In this document: positions 32,734-40,379 of the stretch, piece after piece
Position numbering within the stretch: the first letter of the stretch is position 1
Layout: each line of letters begins with the position of its first letter
Assembly: GCF_003046795.1 (NCBI RefSeq)
Contig: NZ_PZKN01000002.1
Location: forward strand, 143,912-207,911
Direction: 5' to 3'
Source: Desulfonatronum sp. SC1
Lineage (GTDB): Bacteria > Desulfobacterota > Desulfovibrionia > Desulfovibrionales > Desulfonatronaceae
Length of the DNA stretch: 64,000 nucleotides
Made by a program: the position numbers and the translations under genes
The notes under the pieces: generated by a model
Seen by the model: only the letters and a program-made list of their open reading frames with translations
Databases searched by the model: none
Told to the model about the DNA's origin: nothing

Positions 32734-33060
32734 TCACCTGATAGCTGAGGGGGGATTCGGTACCAATTTGATCTCGAGATGGCACCCTACGGCATGTGCG
32801 TATTTTTTGAGAGTCGTCACGGATGGAGCGTGTTTTCCAGCTGCTTCCAGACGCGACACAGCGCTTTTGGTCGTTCCCATCAACTCCGCAACATCCTCCT
32901 GGGTCAAACCGGCCCGGGCCCGCGCTGCCAGCAATTCGCGAACCAGGACATACTCTTCCGCGAGTTCTTCATAAGCCTCCTTGAACCCTTTGCGTTTCAT
33001 GCTTTTTTCGAGAAACGCCTTCTGGTCGTGGAGAACTGGTTGATATTTGAGTTCAGTCAT
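32734..33060 (-). CDS. higA: HigA-type antitoxin, XRE helix-turn-helix
   Basis: The 108-residue protein has a C-terminal Cro/C1 helix-turn-helix (about 50-95: AGLTQEDVAELMGTTKSAVSRLEAAGK). It is the second gene of a toxin-first pair and overlaps the toxin gene by 8 bp, as in higBA loci. It should neutralise the toxin and repress their shared promoter upstream of 33379. The assignment rests on gene order and motif; specificity is not proven. Confidence 0.8.
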   Translation of the reverse strand: MTELKYQPVLHDQKAFLEKSMKRKGFKEAYEELAEEYVLVRELLAARARAGLTQEDVAELMGTTKSAVSRLEAAGKHAPSVTTLKKYAHAVGCHLEIKLVPNPPSAIR

Positions 33061-33379
33061 TTTGCACCTCTCTCATTCTTTTCCGGGCAATCTTCAGTTC
33101 ATGCTCAGGAGTCTGTCGGGTCTTCTTTACGAAAGCGTGAAGGATGATCACTTTTTGCCCGATGATGAAACAGTATAGTGCACGTCCGATTCCTTCGCGT
33201 CCCCGCGCCCTCAATTCGAAAAGTCCTTCGCCCATGGGGCGTGAGTGCGGCATGCGCAGGCTTGGGCCAAACTCGAGCAAAAGGTCAACCAGTCGCGCAT
33301 AGTCTGCCAGAATACCAACGGGCCAGTTTTCAATATCCTCTCTTACCTTCGGATGAAAGTATTCAATCGAATAGGGCAT
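33053..33379 (-). CDS. higB: HigB/RelE-superfamily toxin (Gp49-like)
   Basis: This 108-residue basic protein matches the phage-derived Gp49-like/HigB family, with the core pattern RPMGEGLFELRARGREGIGRALYCF and HAFVKKTRQTPEHELKIARKRM. The family cleaves mRNA at the ribosome. It precedes and overlaps the antitoxin gene. No ribosome-binding site stands out, which is common for toxins that need to be kept low. Confidence 0.82.
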   Translation of the reverse strand: MPYSIEYFHPKVREDIENWPVGILADYARLVDLLLEFGPSLRMPHSRPMGEGLFELRARGREGIGRALYCFIIGQKVIILHAFVKKTRQTPEHELKIARKRMREVQND

Positions 33380-33477
33380 GGCTATAAGTTAGCAAATTTG
33401 ATAACAATAGTCACGCAAAAAAGGTGACTGACCAAGCTATCGGCGCACCTTGAATAAGAATGTCAAGGAATGCCGAA

Positions 33478-33514
33478 ACCGGCCCCCAGGACAATCTTTC
33501 GCCTGGGGGCCGGT
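33478..33514 (-). terminator. Hairpin terminating the DUF4857 operon
   Basis: ACCGGCCCCCAGG and CCTGGGGGCCGGT form a perfect 13-bp GC-rich stem with an 11-nt loop, 12 bp beyond the DUF4857 stop. The following sequence on the minus strand starts with only a short T-run, so efficiency is uncertain. Confidence 0.65.
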
Positions 33515-33525
33515 CAAAGATGTTT

Positions 33526-34803
33526 TCAGGAAGCCCGGCGGCGTCCAGGCTGGAGGAAAAGCACGGCCAGGAGGCCGATGAAGCCGGTCAGGGCAACTGG
33601 GGCAAGGTCCGCGAGAACGGGCAGGGTTTTGTCGCGGCCGCGACGGATCAGCAGGAGGACGGCCAGGGCCGTCAGGATGCCACCGATGGACCAGGGGCCG
33701 CCGAGCTGGACTTGGAGGTCGGCTTGGCCGCGCCAGGGGCTTTCCAGGTGCAGCTCGACGGGGAAAAGAAACTCGCGCATCCGCTGAACCCAGGGCGACG
33801 AAGCATCCCGGCGGGAAAGCTCGAATCGGCGTACCGGTTCGTAGGCCGTGTTCATGGCCACGCCGAACACGCTCTTATCCGAACTCACGGTCACGGTCCG
33901 GTACAGCGGATCAATGAGCAGCTTCAGATCCATGCGGGCGGGATCGTAGCCTTGCACCGGCAGGGGGATCAGCCGGTAGTCGTCCCATGAGATCAGGAAC
34001 GCTTCGCCCTGCCGGGTGATGATCACCCCGTGAAATTCCCGGCGCTCGTTCTCGTTGACGATGATGTCCAACACGTCCAGGGACGGATCGATGTCCGTGG
34101 CGACCACCTCGGGCCGATTCAGAACCCGTTTGACGTGGAATATCCGCCCCACTGCGTCACGGATGAAGTAGCCGTCGTCAAAAGGCTTCAGGTTCGTGGC
34201 CCTGCCGCCGATCACCGTGGCCGGGAAGGAAAAGCCAAGTTCCCGCAAGGTATTGGTGAACGTTTCCGTCAGGTCGCGATCCAGGCGATTATAATCCGCG
34301 TTCAGAAATTCCATGGCCGAATCCGTGAACCGGAACATTTCCACGGGGAAACGCATCATGGCCACCGCCGGATCGATGTTGAACAGCGGATAGAGGTCGA
34401 TGCGCGGATGATGGCCGCGCAAATGACGGGCGCGAATCTCCAGGCCCTGGCGGTCCGCGGCGATGGCCTCCGTGTCGAAGGTGCGCCCGGCAATGGCCAT
34501 GGGCAACAGGTTGCGCCGCTCCAGATTGCGAAAATAGACAAAGGGCAATTGGTCCTCGAAATCCTGGCGGCTGTAGTCCCGGCCCTGCTCATCCCGATAC
34601 AGGAACTGGTGACCGCCCAGGGACTCCTGGTAAATAAACTCTTCCAAAAGAGGACTGAAAAACAGCAACGGCTCGTCGCCTCCCGATCCTCCGACCTTGT
34701 CGAAGATCGCGGGCAGCAGAAAGATCAAGGCCAGGACAGCCAGAATCGTCGCGCTCCATCGCGAGACCGGGGTGAGTATGCGGGATAAATTATTCCCGGA
34801 CAT
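33526..34803 (-). CDS. DUF4857-type membrane-anchored protein of an ABC system
   Basis: The 425-residue protein has one N-terminal membrane helix (about 17-36), a large periplasmic portion of about 320 residues, and two C-terminal helices (about 365-385 and 395-415). It resembles DUF4857 proteins, which accompany a small ABC exporter in several anaerobes. Their function is not established. The ATG at 34803 overlaps the stop of the upstream permease (TGATG) and has GGAGG 6 nt before it. It is the last gene of a four-gene operon. Confidence 0.65.
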   Translation of the reverse strand: MSGNNLSRILTPVSRWSATILAVLALIFLLPAIFDKVGGSGGDEPLLFFSPLLEEFIYQESLGGHQFLYRDEQGRDYSRQDFEDQLPFVYFRNLERRNLLPMAIAGRTFDTEAIAADRQGLEIRARHLRGHHPRIDLYPLFNIDPAVAMMRFPVEMFRFTDSAMEFLNADYNRLDRDLTETFTNTLRELGFSFPATVIGGRATNLKPFDDGYFIRDAVGRIFHVKRVLNRPEVVATDIDPSLDVLDIIVNENERREFHGVIITRQGEAFLISWDDYRLIPLPVQGYDPARMDLKLLIDPLYRTVTVSSDKSVFGVAMNTAYEPVRRFELSRRDASSPWVQRMREFLFPVELHLESPWRGQADLQVQLGGPWSIGGILTALAVLLLIRRGRDKTLPVLADLAPVALTGFIGLLAVLFLQPGRRRAS

Positions 34804-35471
34804 CACGCACCTCCCTGGTGAAACCGGCGACCGGGTTCAAAGACGCTCAACAGCACCAGGGGCAGCGCGGCCAGCAGCCAGGGCAAGGCCGGAGTGAACC
34901 AGCCGTAGCCGCGGCCGATCATGAGGACGTAAGCCGCTGTCCCGAACACCAGCCCCAGGAAAAGTCGGCGCGGCCATTTCGGCTCCAGGAGCAGGGCCGC
35001 CGCTCCCAGGTAGCCCAGCATTCCTGCCGCGTACCAGGGGGCCATGGTCGCCAAGGATGAACAGCTCACCTCGGCGGGAAAATAGCGGGCCATGGTCAGG
35101 TGGGTCAGTCCGGCGACGACTCCGATCACGACCAAGAGATGCCCCAGGCCAGCCAGCAGGCACCAGGCCAGCATGGTTTCCCGGGCAACGGGCAGGTGCA
35201 GGGCGATGCGCATCCGGCGGCCCAGCAATTCAGGAACAAACTGGGCCGCGGCCAGGGCCAGGCCCGTGAGCAGCGGCAGGTGGCGCATCTGGTACTGGAA
35301 CACGGTCTGGAGATGAATGGCTTGGTACCAGACCATCTGGGCGTGCTCCGTGGTCATCTGCTGGCGAACGTCCAGAAAGACCTTGACGCAGAATCCCACG
35401 TTCACGGCCAGGGCCGCCAGAAACACCCAGCGCAGTTTCAGCCCTTCCTTGAGCAGTATGGATCGAATCAT
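34803..35471 (-). CDS. ABC transporter permease-like membrane protein
   Basis: This 222-residue protein has about six hydrophobic helices, in keeping with a small ABC-2-type permease half. No sharper family was recognised. It lies 13 bp behind the ATPase gene and is translationally coupled to the DUF4857 gene, which makes a transporter role likely. Confidence 0.65.
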   Translation of the reverse strand: MIRSILLKEGLKLRWVFLAALAVNVGFCVKVFLDVRQQMTTEHAQMVWYQAIHLQTVFQYQMRHLPLLTGLALAAAQFVPELLGRRMRIALHLPVARETMLAWCLLAGLGHLLVVIGVVAGLTHLTMARYFPAEVSCSSLATMAPWYAAGMLGYLGAAALLLEPKWPRRLFLGLVFGTAAYVLMIGRGYGWFTPALPWLLAALPLVLLSVFEPGRRFHQGGA

Positions 35472-35484
35472 TTCTCTTCCTTCT

Positions 35485-36366
35485 TCAATATTTGCCCATC
35501 AGGCCGATGAACCCGTCCTCCAGGCTCATGGACGCTTGGGAGAGATCCCGGGCTTGGACGCCCAGTCCGGCCAGGTGGCGTTCCACGGCCTGAATATCGG
35601 CGTACGAATACAATGAAATCGTCTTTCCGCGCCGTTCAAAGCCCTTGACGATGTCGTCCCGGGGCAGTTCGTCCACGTTTTCGCAGTGAAAGACGTATTT
35701 ATTGAACGCGGTCATGAACTCCTCCAGCCCGACTTGCATGATCTCGCCCCGGTCGATGAAGATGATCGTGTCCACCAACTGCTCCAAATCCTGGACAATA
35801 TGACTGGTGACGAAGATGGTCTTGCCCTTTTTGGCCGCGAAATCGTGCAGCACGTCCAGGAACAGCCGCCGATATCCGGCGTCCAGGCCCATGGAGTAGT
35901 CGTCAAGGATCAACAAGTCCGGGTCCTGGGCCATGATCACGCCCAGCACCACCTGGGAACGCTGGCCGCAGGACATGTTGCCCACCTTGTGACTCAGGGA
36001 CAGGCCCATCTTGTTCACCAGCCCGAAAAACATTTCCGGGTTCCAGCGGGGATAGAAGCCGCGATAAAAGCGCTCGGTCTGGGCAATGGTCATGAATTCG
36101 TAGGCCAGATGCCCTTCGTGGAGCAGACCGATCCGGGCGCGCACGGCCGGAGGCAGGTCGTGGGAATCCTCCCCCAACACCAGGCACTCCCCCTTGAAGG
36201 GTTTGAGAAAGCCCATCAGGATGTTCACTAAGGTGGTCTTGCCCTGCCCGTTCTTACCCAGCAGCCCGCAGACCGACCCTTCCGGAACGCTGAAATTGAG
36301 GTTCTCGTAGATCGTTCGCCCGTTGTACCGATGGCCCAGGCCACGGATCTCGATGGCGTTGCTCAT
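35485..36366 (-). CDS. ABC transporter ATP-binding protein
   Basis: The 293-residue ATPase has Walker A GLLGKNGQGKTTL (about 34-46), a NMSCGQRSQVVLG signature (a divergent LSGGQ with Cys for Gly), Walker B DLLILDDYSMGLD and the switch histidine in FVTSHIVQDL. The Walker B is DDYS rather than the usual DEPT, so the canonical catalytic Glu position reads Asp/Tyr. About 80 C-terminal residues extend beyond the core, as in ABC-2 exporters. Its start overlaps the stop of the small secreted protein gene by 4 bp. Confidence 0.88.
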   Translation of the reverse strand: MSNAIEIRGLGHRYNGRTIYENLNFSVPEGSVCGLLGKNGQGKTTLVNILMGFLKPFKGECLVLGEDSHDLPPAVRARIGLLHEGHLAYEFMTIAQTERFYRGFYPRWNPEMFFGLVNKMGLSLSHKVGNMSCGQRSQVVLGVIMAQDPDLLILDDYSMGLDAGYRRLFLDVLHDFAAKKGKTIFVTSHIVQDLEQLVDTIIFIDRGEIMQVGLEEFMTAFNKYVFHCENVDELPRDDIVKGFERRGKTISLYSYADIQAVERHLAGLGVQARDLSQASMSLEDGFIGLMGKY

Positions 36367-36686
36367 TGGCCGATCTGCCGTCCAGGCACCCGCAACTGGT
36401 GCTCGGGACCGGCATCGAAGACCACGAGGAAATCTCCACGGGGCTTCATGAAGGTGAATTCCGAGTTGTTGTCCATTTGGCCTTCCTGCAACACTCTTCC
36501 ATCAGAAGACTTGATCCGCATGATCACGCCGCCTGCTGATGAGCCATCGGAAAACCCGCCCTGGCAGGTGATGGAATTGTCGCCGTTGTCCATGCACAGC
36601 ATCAGGGGCGTATGTGCCCAGGCCGCTGAACCGGCCGGAATCAGAAAGGCAAATGCCAGCCAAACGATCGTTCTTCTAAAAATCAT
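36363..36686 (-). CDS. Small secreted protein with predicted N-terminal His
   Basis: The 107-residue protein has a clear signal peptide (MIFRRTIVWLAFAFLIPAGS...WA). Predicted cleavage leaves a mature N-terminus HTPLMLCMDNGDNSITCQGG with two cysteines nine residues apart and a SDGSSAGG motif. An exposed N-terminal His can bind metals, which is inference here. It is the first gene of the operon with the ABC ATPase, permease and DUF4857 protein, so it is probably the periplasmic partner. Confidence 0.72.
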   Translation of the reverse strand: MIFRRTIVWLAFAFLIPAGSAAWAHTPLMLCMDNGDNSITCQGGFSDGSSAGGVIMRIKSSDGRVLQEGQMDNNSEFTFMKPRGDFLVVFDAGPEHQLRVPGRQIGQ

Positions 36687-36762
36687 CCTACACCTCGTTC
36701 CTTTTTTGAGGTTGATTCATCTGCTCGGAAAATCAGGGCAGAGTCCATTGGGCAGGTCAAAA

Positions 36763-36783
36763 TGGGGCAGGATGCCTGCCCCA
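36763..36783. terminator. Short GC hairpin in the 36687-37056 gap
   Basis: TGGGGCAGG and CCTGCCCCA form a perfect 9-bp stem with an ATG loop. It sits upstream of the small secreted protein gene. No T-run was seen, so a regulatory or interspersed-repeat origin is as likely as termination. Confidence 0.4.
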
Positions 36784-36795
36784 CAATGGAAACGG

Positions 36796-36936
36796 CTACG
36801 CCTGGAGAACATGAGTAGTTGCAGTTTGACGGTGAATCCATTCTTCGCTTTCAAATTGAAACCCAGTCGCGAAAAGCACATCAAACATATCAATCAACTC
36901 ACCCAAAATGTCAATGGTGTTGAAAACAATTTTCAT
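36796..36936 (-). CDS. Possible 46-residue small protein, unknown
   Basis: A minus-strand frame from the ATG at 36936 reads MKIVFNTIDILGELIDMFDV and ends QTATTHVLQA. The composition looks protein-like and the DNA is distinctly AT-richer than neighbouring genes. No ribosome-binding site was found. It may be a remnant of horizontally acquired DNA. Confidence 0.25.
   Translation of the reverse strand: MKIVFNTIDILGELIDMFDVLFATGFQFESEEWIHRQTATTHVLQA
36921..36935. promoter_or_regulatory. Candidate Fur-type operator
   Basis: TGAAAACAATTTTCA is an inverted repeat (TGAAAA-N3-TTTTCA) very close to the TGAAAAT-N-ATTTTCA form expected for Fur boxes in Desulfovibrio-type genomes. It lies in the divergent gap between the ABC/DUF4857 operon and the P-type ATPase, and could serve either. 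It also overlaps the start of the doubtful small frame at 36796-36936. Confidence 0.45.
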
Positions 36937-37001
36937 AATACTGATTGTAATTTGATGCCACCCCTTTACAAGCCTCAAGCTATCCACTAATCAAAAAACT
37001 T

Positions 37002-37016
37002 TATAGTCAAACTATA
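37002..37016. promoter_or_regulatory. Candidate MarR operator upstream of P-type ATPase
   Basis: TATAGTCAAACTATA is a perfect 6-bp inverted repeat with a 3-nt spacer, 41 bp before the ATPase start. The ATPase is co-transcribed with a MarR regulator, so this palindrome is a natural candidate for its autoregulatory operator. Binding is inferred, not shown. Confidence 0.5.
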
Positions 37017-37056
37017 TTCTCGAAGCACAAACCTTATTCATTACCTGGAGTTGACC

Positions 37057-38991
37057 ATGATCGGCCGCTTCGCCACCCTGGGCGTGTACAGGGAATTGTT
37101 CGTCTTGCGGGATTTTCAGGTGTGTCTGGCCGGAGGCGGTTTGGCCCTGGCCGGATATCTTTGGGAAGTTTTCGGGCCGGCCTGGGCCTGGCCCGTTCTC
37201 GTGCTCTACGCCGGGGCCATCGGACTGAACGGCGGGCCGATCATCTGGGGGGCGATTCAGGGCCTGCTGGAACGCCGGGTGAACGTGGACGAACTGGTCA
37301 GCCTGGCGTTGATCGCCTGCCTGATCCAGGGCGAACTGCTCACCGCGGCCGTGGTGGCCTTCATCATGACCCTGGGCACGCTGATCGAAGAGGCCACCAG
37401 CGATTCGGCCCGCCGTTCCATCCATGAACTGATGCGCGTGGCGCCCCAGACCGCCCTGCTTCTGCAAGCCGACATCGAACGGGAAATCGCGGTCCAAGAC
37501 ATCACTCCAGGCGATCTGCTCCTGGTCAAGCCGGGAGACCGCATTCCCGTGGACGCCCGGATCGTTTCCGGAGCCTCGGCCCTGGACGAGTCCGCCATCA
37601 CCGGGGAATCCATGCCCGTGACCAAAAGCGCGGGAGACGAGGTCCTGGCCGGAACCCTGAACCACAACGGGGTGCTGCGCATCCGGGCCGAAAAGGTGGG
37701 CGAGGACACGCTCCTGGGGCGGGTCGTCCGCCTGGTCGGCGAGGCCGAGCAGCACAAGCCCCTGGCCACCCGGTTTATCGACCGCTACGCCGCCTGGTTC
37801 ACGCCGCTGATTCTGGCCATTGCCGGACTGGTCTGGTACTGGTCCGGGGACTGGAGCCGGGCCGTGAGCGTGCTCATCGCCGGTTGTCCCTGCGCGTTGA
37901 TCATGGCCGCTCCCACGGCCACGGTGGCCGCGGTGGGCCGCCTGGCCCGGGCTGGGGTTCTGGTCAAGGGCGGCCGCTACCTGGAGCAAGCTTCCAAGGT
38001 GGACGCCCTGCTCTTTGACAAGACCGGCACCCTGACCAGCGGTCGGCCCAGGGTGGAGGAAGTCCGGGCCGATGACGGCTGCACTCCTGAAGAGGTTCTG
38101 GCCTGCGCGGCCTGCGTGGAGAAGGACGTCAGCCATCCCCTGGCCCGGGCCGTGCTCAAGGCCGCCCAATACGCCAGAATCACCCTGGGTACGGCCACGG
38201 ACGTGGTGGCCGAAGTGGGCCGGGGGGTACGGGCCGTGGTCCAGGGGCGACACATCGAGGTGGGAGGGCCGGCCCTATTTGCCCGGGAGGGTTCCGGAAA
38301 GGGAGCCGGGGCCGGGTCTTTGCCGCCGGACTTACGGACCTGCCTGGAAACCATTCAGGCCAGGGGGGCCACCCCGCTGCTGGTTTACCGGGACCAGCGC
38401 CCCATCGGCGTGATCGGCGTCGCGGACACGATCCGGAGCGAGGCCGCCCAAACCATGCGCCGTTTGCAGGGCCTGAGTATTACCCGGCTGGGGATTCTTT
38501 CGGGAGACCACGACCTGGCCGTGCGCCGGGTGGCTGAGCAGCTCGGCATTACCTGGATCAAATCGGGGCTCAAGCCGAACCAGAAACTGGAAGAACTGAG
38601 CCGCCTCCAGGAAGCCGGGCATACGGTCATGGTCGTGGGCGACGGCATCAACGACGCCCCGGCCCTGGCCCGGGCCAACGTGGGCGTGGCCATGGGTGGC
38701 GCGGGCACGGACGTGGCCCTGGAAACCGCGGACATCGTCCTGACCCGGGACGACATCTCCCGCCTGCCCCTGCTGATCCGTCTGAGTCGGAAAATGCTCA
38801 CCGTGATCAAGATCAACGTGGTCTTGGGACTGAGCTTCAACGCCCTGGCCGTCTGGGGCGGGGCAGTCGGCATTTTGGGACCGATTCAGGCCGCGGTGGT
38901 CCACAACGTGGGGGCCGTAATCGTGGTCTTCTCCTCAGCCGCCCTGGCCATGGGCAAGGATGACCTTCAGGAGCAACGCAATGAAACATGA
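37057..38991 (+). CDS. Heavy-metal P1B-type ATPase
   Basis: The 644-residue transporter exports or imports transition metal ions with ATP. It lacks an N-terminal HMA or His-rich metal-binding domain. Seen are the actuator motif ESAITGESMPVT, the transmembrane metal-site motif AGCPCALIMAAPTA, the phosphorylation site FDKTGTLTSG, SHPLARA and GDGINDAPAL. The last helix carries HNVGAVIVVFSS, closer to CtpC-like groups than to copper CopA or zinc ZntA. Metal specificity is therefore left open. The ATG at 37057 follows GGAG by 6 nt. The MarR gene overlaps its 3' end. Confidence 0.92.
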   Translation: MIGRFATLGVYRELFVLRDFQVCLAGGGLALAGYLWEVFGPAWAWPVLVLYAGAIGLNGGPIIWGAIQGLLERRVNVDELVSLALIACLIQGELLTAAVVAFIMTLGTLIEEATSDSARRSIHELMRVAPQTALLLQADIEREIAVQDITPGDLLLVKPGDRIPVDARIVSGASALDESAITGESMPVTKSAGDEVLAGTLNHNGVLRIRAEKVGEDTLLGRVVRLVGEAEQHKPLATRFIDRYAAWFTPLILAIAGLVWYWSGDWSRAVSVLIAGCPCALIMAAPTATVAAVGRLARAGVLVKGGRYLEQASKVDALLFDKTGTLTSGRPRVEEVRADDGCTPEEVLACAACVEKDVSHPLARAVLKAAQYARITLGTATDVVAEVGRGVRAVVQGRHIEVGGPALFAREGSGKGAGAGSLPPDLRTCLETIQARGATPLLVYRDQRPIGVIGVADTIRSEAAQTMRRLQGLSITRLGILSGDHDLAVRRVAEQLGITWIKSGLKPNQKLEELSRLQEAGHTVMVVGDGINDAPALARANVGVAMGGAGTDVALETADIVLTRDDISRLPLLIRLSRKMLTVIKINVVLGLSFNALAVWGGAVGILGPIQAAVVHNVGAVIVVFSSAALAMGKDDLQEQRNET

Positions 38992-39397
38992 CGAAGAACT
39001 GACCTCCCTGCTGGTGGAGTTTCACGAGAAATTCGCCTCCTGGGAGCACGGCGTGGTCCGGGGCAAACCATTGACCCTGCAACAGATCCACGCCATGGAA
39101 ATCCTTTGCGCCCACGGTCGGCTGACCATGAAGGATTTGGCCGAAAAAATGGGCGTGACCACCGGCTCCCTGACCGTGCTCGTGGATCGCCTGGAAAAAA
39201 AAGGCATCGTGGAGCGCCAGCCCCACGAGTCCGATCGCCGCTCCATCCGTCTGGGCATGACGTCCAAAGGCGAACAATTGGCCGCCGAACACCACGACCT
39301 GCACCTGAGCCTGACCCGTGAACTCACCGCCGGACTGAGCACCGAGGAAACAGATCAACTGATCAATTTGCTGCGGAAAATCTTGCCGTTTTTTTAG
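38981..39397 (+). CDS. MarR-family transcriptional regulator
   Basis: The 138-residue winged-helix protein shows a MarR fold: LTLQQIHAMEILCAHGRLTMKDLAEKMGVTTGSLTVLVDRLEKKGIVERQ, then the wing SDRRSIRLGMTSKGEQL. Its start lies inside the P-type ATPase gene by 11 bp with AGGAG upstream, so the two are one operon. It probably represses the ATPase in response to a metal or toxicant. Confidence 0.9.
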   Translation: MKHDEELTSLLVEFHEKFASWEHGVVRGKPLTLQQIHAMEILCAHGRLTMKDLAEKMGVTTGSLTVLVDRLEKKGIVERQPHESDRRSIRLGMTSKGEQLAAEHHDLHLSLTRELTAGLSTEETDQLINLLRKILPFF

Positions 39398-39715
39398 CAA
39401 CAGCACGGGCTAGATCCGAATTGGTTGGCGCTTGAAGATTTGAACCGCATGCTTTGCCCAGGACGCGGAGCCCGCGAAAAGGAGATTTTTCACGACTCAG
39501 CATAAGTAACTGCACAAAAAAGAGGGTTGTTGAACACCACGAAAACCGTCTGGATTTCGATTTTCCCAGAAATGCCTGATGAAAGGAGGCCGTTGTTTGA
39601 TGATGTCACCAGCGAAAGCCGACACCTCGCTGCTACCCAGGTCTTTTCTCCGGCTCTGCTCAGTAGTTGCTATTATCGCGTAATTTTTCCCCGGCCTCGG
39701 GAAGCAGCGCGCCAC
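39398..39715. other. Intergenic region between marR and dsrC without recognised gene
   Basis: This 318-bp stretch between convergent genes shows mixed composition and no convincing reading frame. It contains no palindrome stronger than the terminator at its right end. Confidence 0.5.
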
Positions 39716-39750
39716 AAAAAAAAGCGGAGCCCCAGGGCTCCGCTTTTTTT
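39716..39750. terminator. Bidirectional terminator after dsrC
   Basis: GCGGAGCCC and GGGCTCCGC form a 9-bp stem with a 2-nt loop, flanked by eight A on the left and seven T on the right. It is a textbook intrinsic terminator in both directions, 21 bp past the dsrC stop on the minus strand. Confidence 0.92.
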
Positions 39751-39771
39751 GTAAAACCGGTATAATGTTGA

Positions 39772-40089
39772 TTATACGCAACCGGTGGGCTTGGGAAGAC
39801 CGGCCATTTTACAGGCTCCCTTGCCGGGTCCGGAGGGGAACAGCTCATAGATGTGCTTCAGCTTGTAGCCGGTCACCTTGGACAGGATACGCACCATCGG
39901 GGCGATACCGTTCTTCTTGTAGTAGTCTTGCAAAAAATCGAGAACCTTCTGGTGCTCATCGGTCATCTCTTTAATGCCTTCGCTCTCCATGACGAATTCA
40001 ACCCAGTCCGGGTTCCAGTCTTCAAAACGCTGCAAAAAACCGTCTTCATCAACTTCAAAGTTATTTCCCTTAAATTCTACAGTGGCCAT
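39772..40089 (-). CDS. dsrC: Sulfur-relay protein DsrC
   Basis: The 105-residue DsrC is the partner and trisulfide carrier of dissimilatory sulfite reductase. The flexible C-terminal arm carries both conserved cysteines, C93 in KGACKMAGLPKP and C104 in the terminal TGCV. This marks a functional dissimilatory DsrC rather than a TusE homolog with only the last Cys. AAGGAGG precedes the ATG, consistent with very high expression. It stands as a single transcription unit with its own promoter and terminator, as usual in sulfate reducers. Confidence 0.97.
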   Translation of the reverse strand: MATVEFKGNNFEVDEDGFLQRFEDWNPDWVEFVMESEGIKEMTDEHQKVLDFLQDYYKKNGIAPMVRILSKVTGYKLKHIYELFPSGPGKGACKMAGLPKPTGCV

Positions 40090-40134
40090 TGTCCAAACCT
40101 CCTTAAGCGTTTGTTAAATCTCAAAATGAGTGTG

Positions 40135-40164
40135 CATTTAGCACCTGCCCGATACCCTTGTCAA
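40135..40164 (-). promoter_or_regulatory. Sigma70-type promoter for dsrC
   Basis: On the minus strand a perfect -35 TTGACA (40159-40164) is followed after 18 nt by TAAATG (40135-40140), a fair -10. The dsrC start lies 45 nt further on. Confidence 0.55.
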
Positions 40165-40379
40165 AAACCACGAGTCCCAAACCCGAGGGATTTCGTGATG
40201 ATCAGAAATGACCCTTTTTGCATTAAGGGACATTCCGTGAGAACATAAACAGCGGCCAATTCCGCGATTCATTCGTGATGTGCGTTAAATCTTTCCACCT
40301 TGTAAAATGCAAGGACATTCGTTGTCAATGCTGGATGGCGAAAAAAGCGAAAAAAGCTTATATCGCTATCTGGATATCA

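Noticed and set aside
37012..38253. Long minus-strand frame (413 codons) opposite the P-type ATPase
   Set aside because: Gly/His/Gln-rich low-information sequence, no ribosome-binding site, fully antisense to a motif-complete ATPase.
39497..39781. Minus-strand 94-codon frame across the dsrC terminator
   Set aside because: It runs through the intrinsic terminator and overlaps the 3' end of dsrC; no ribosome-binding site or motif.
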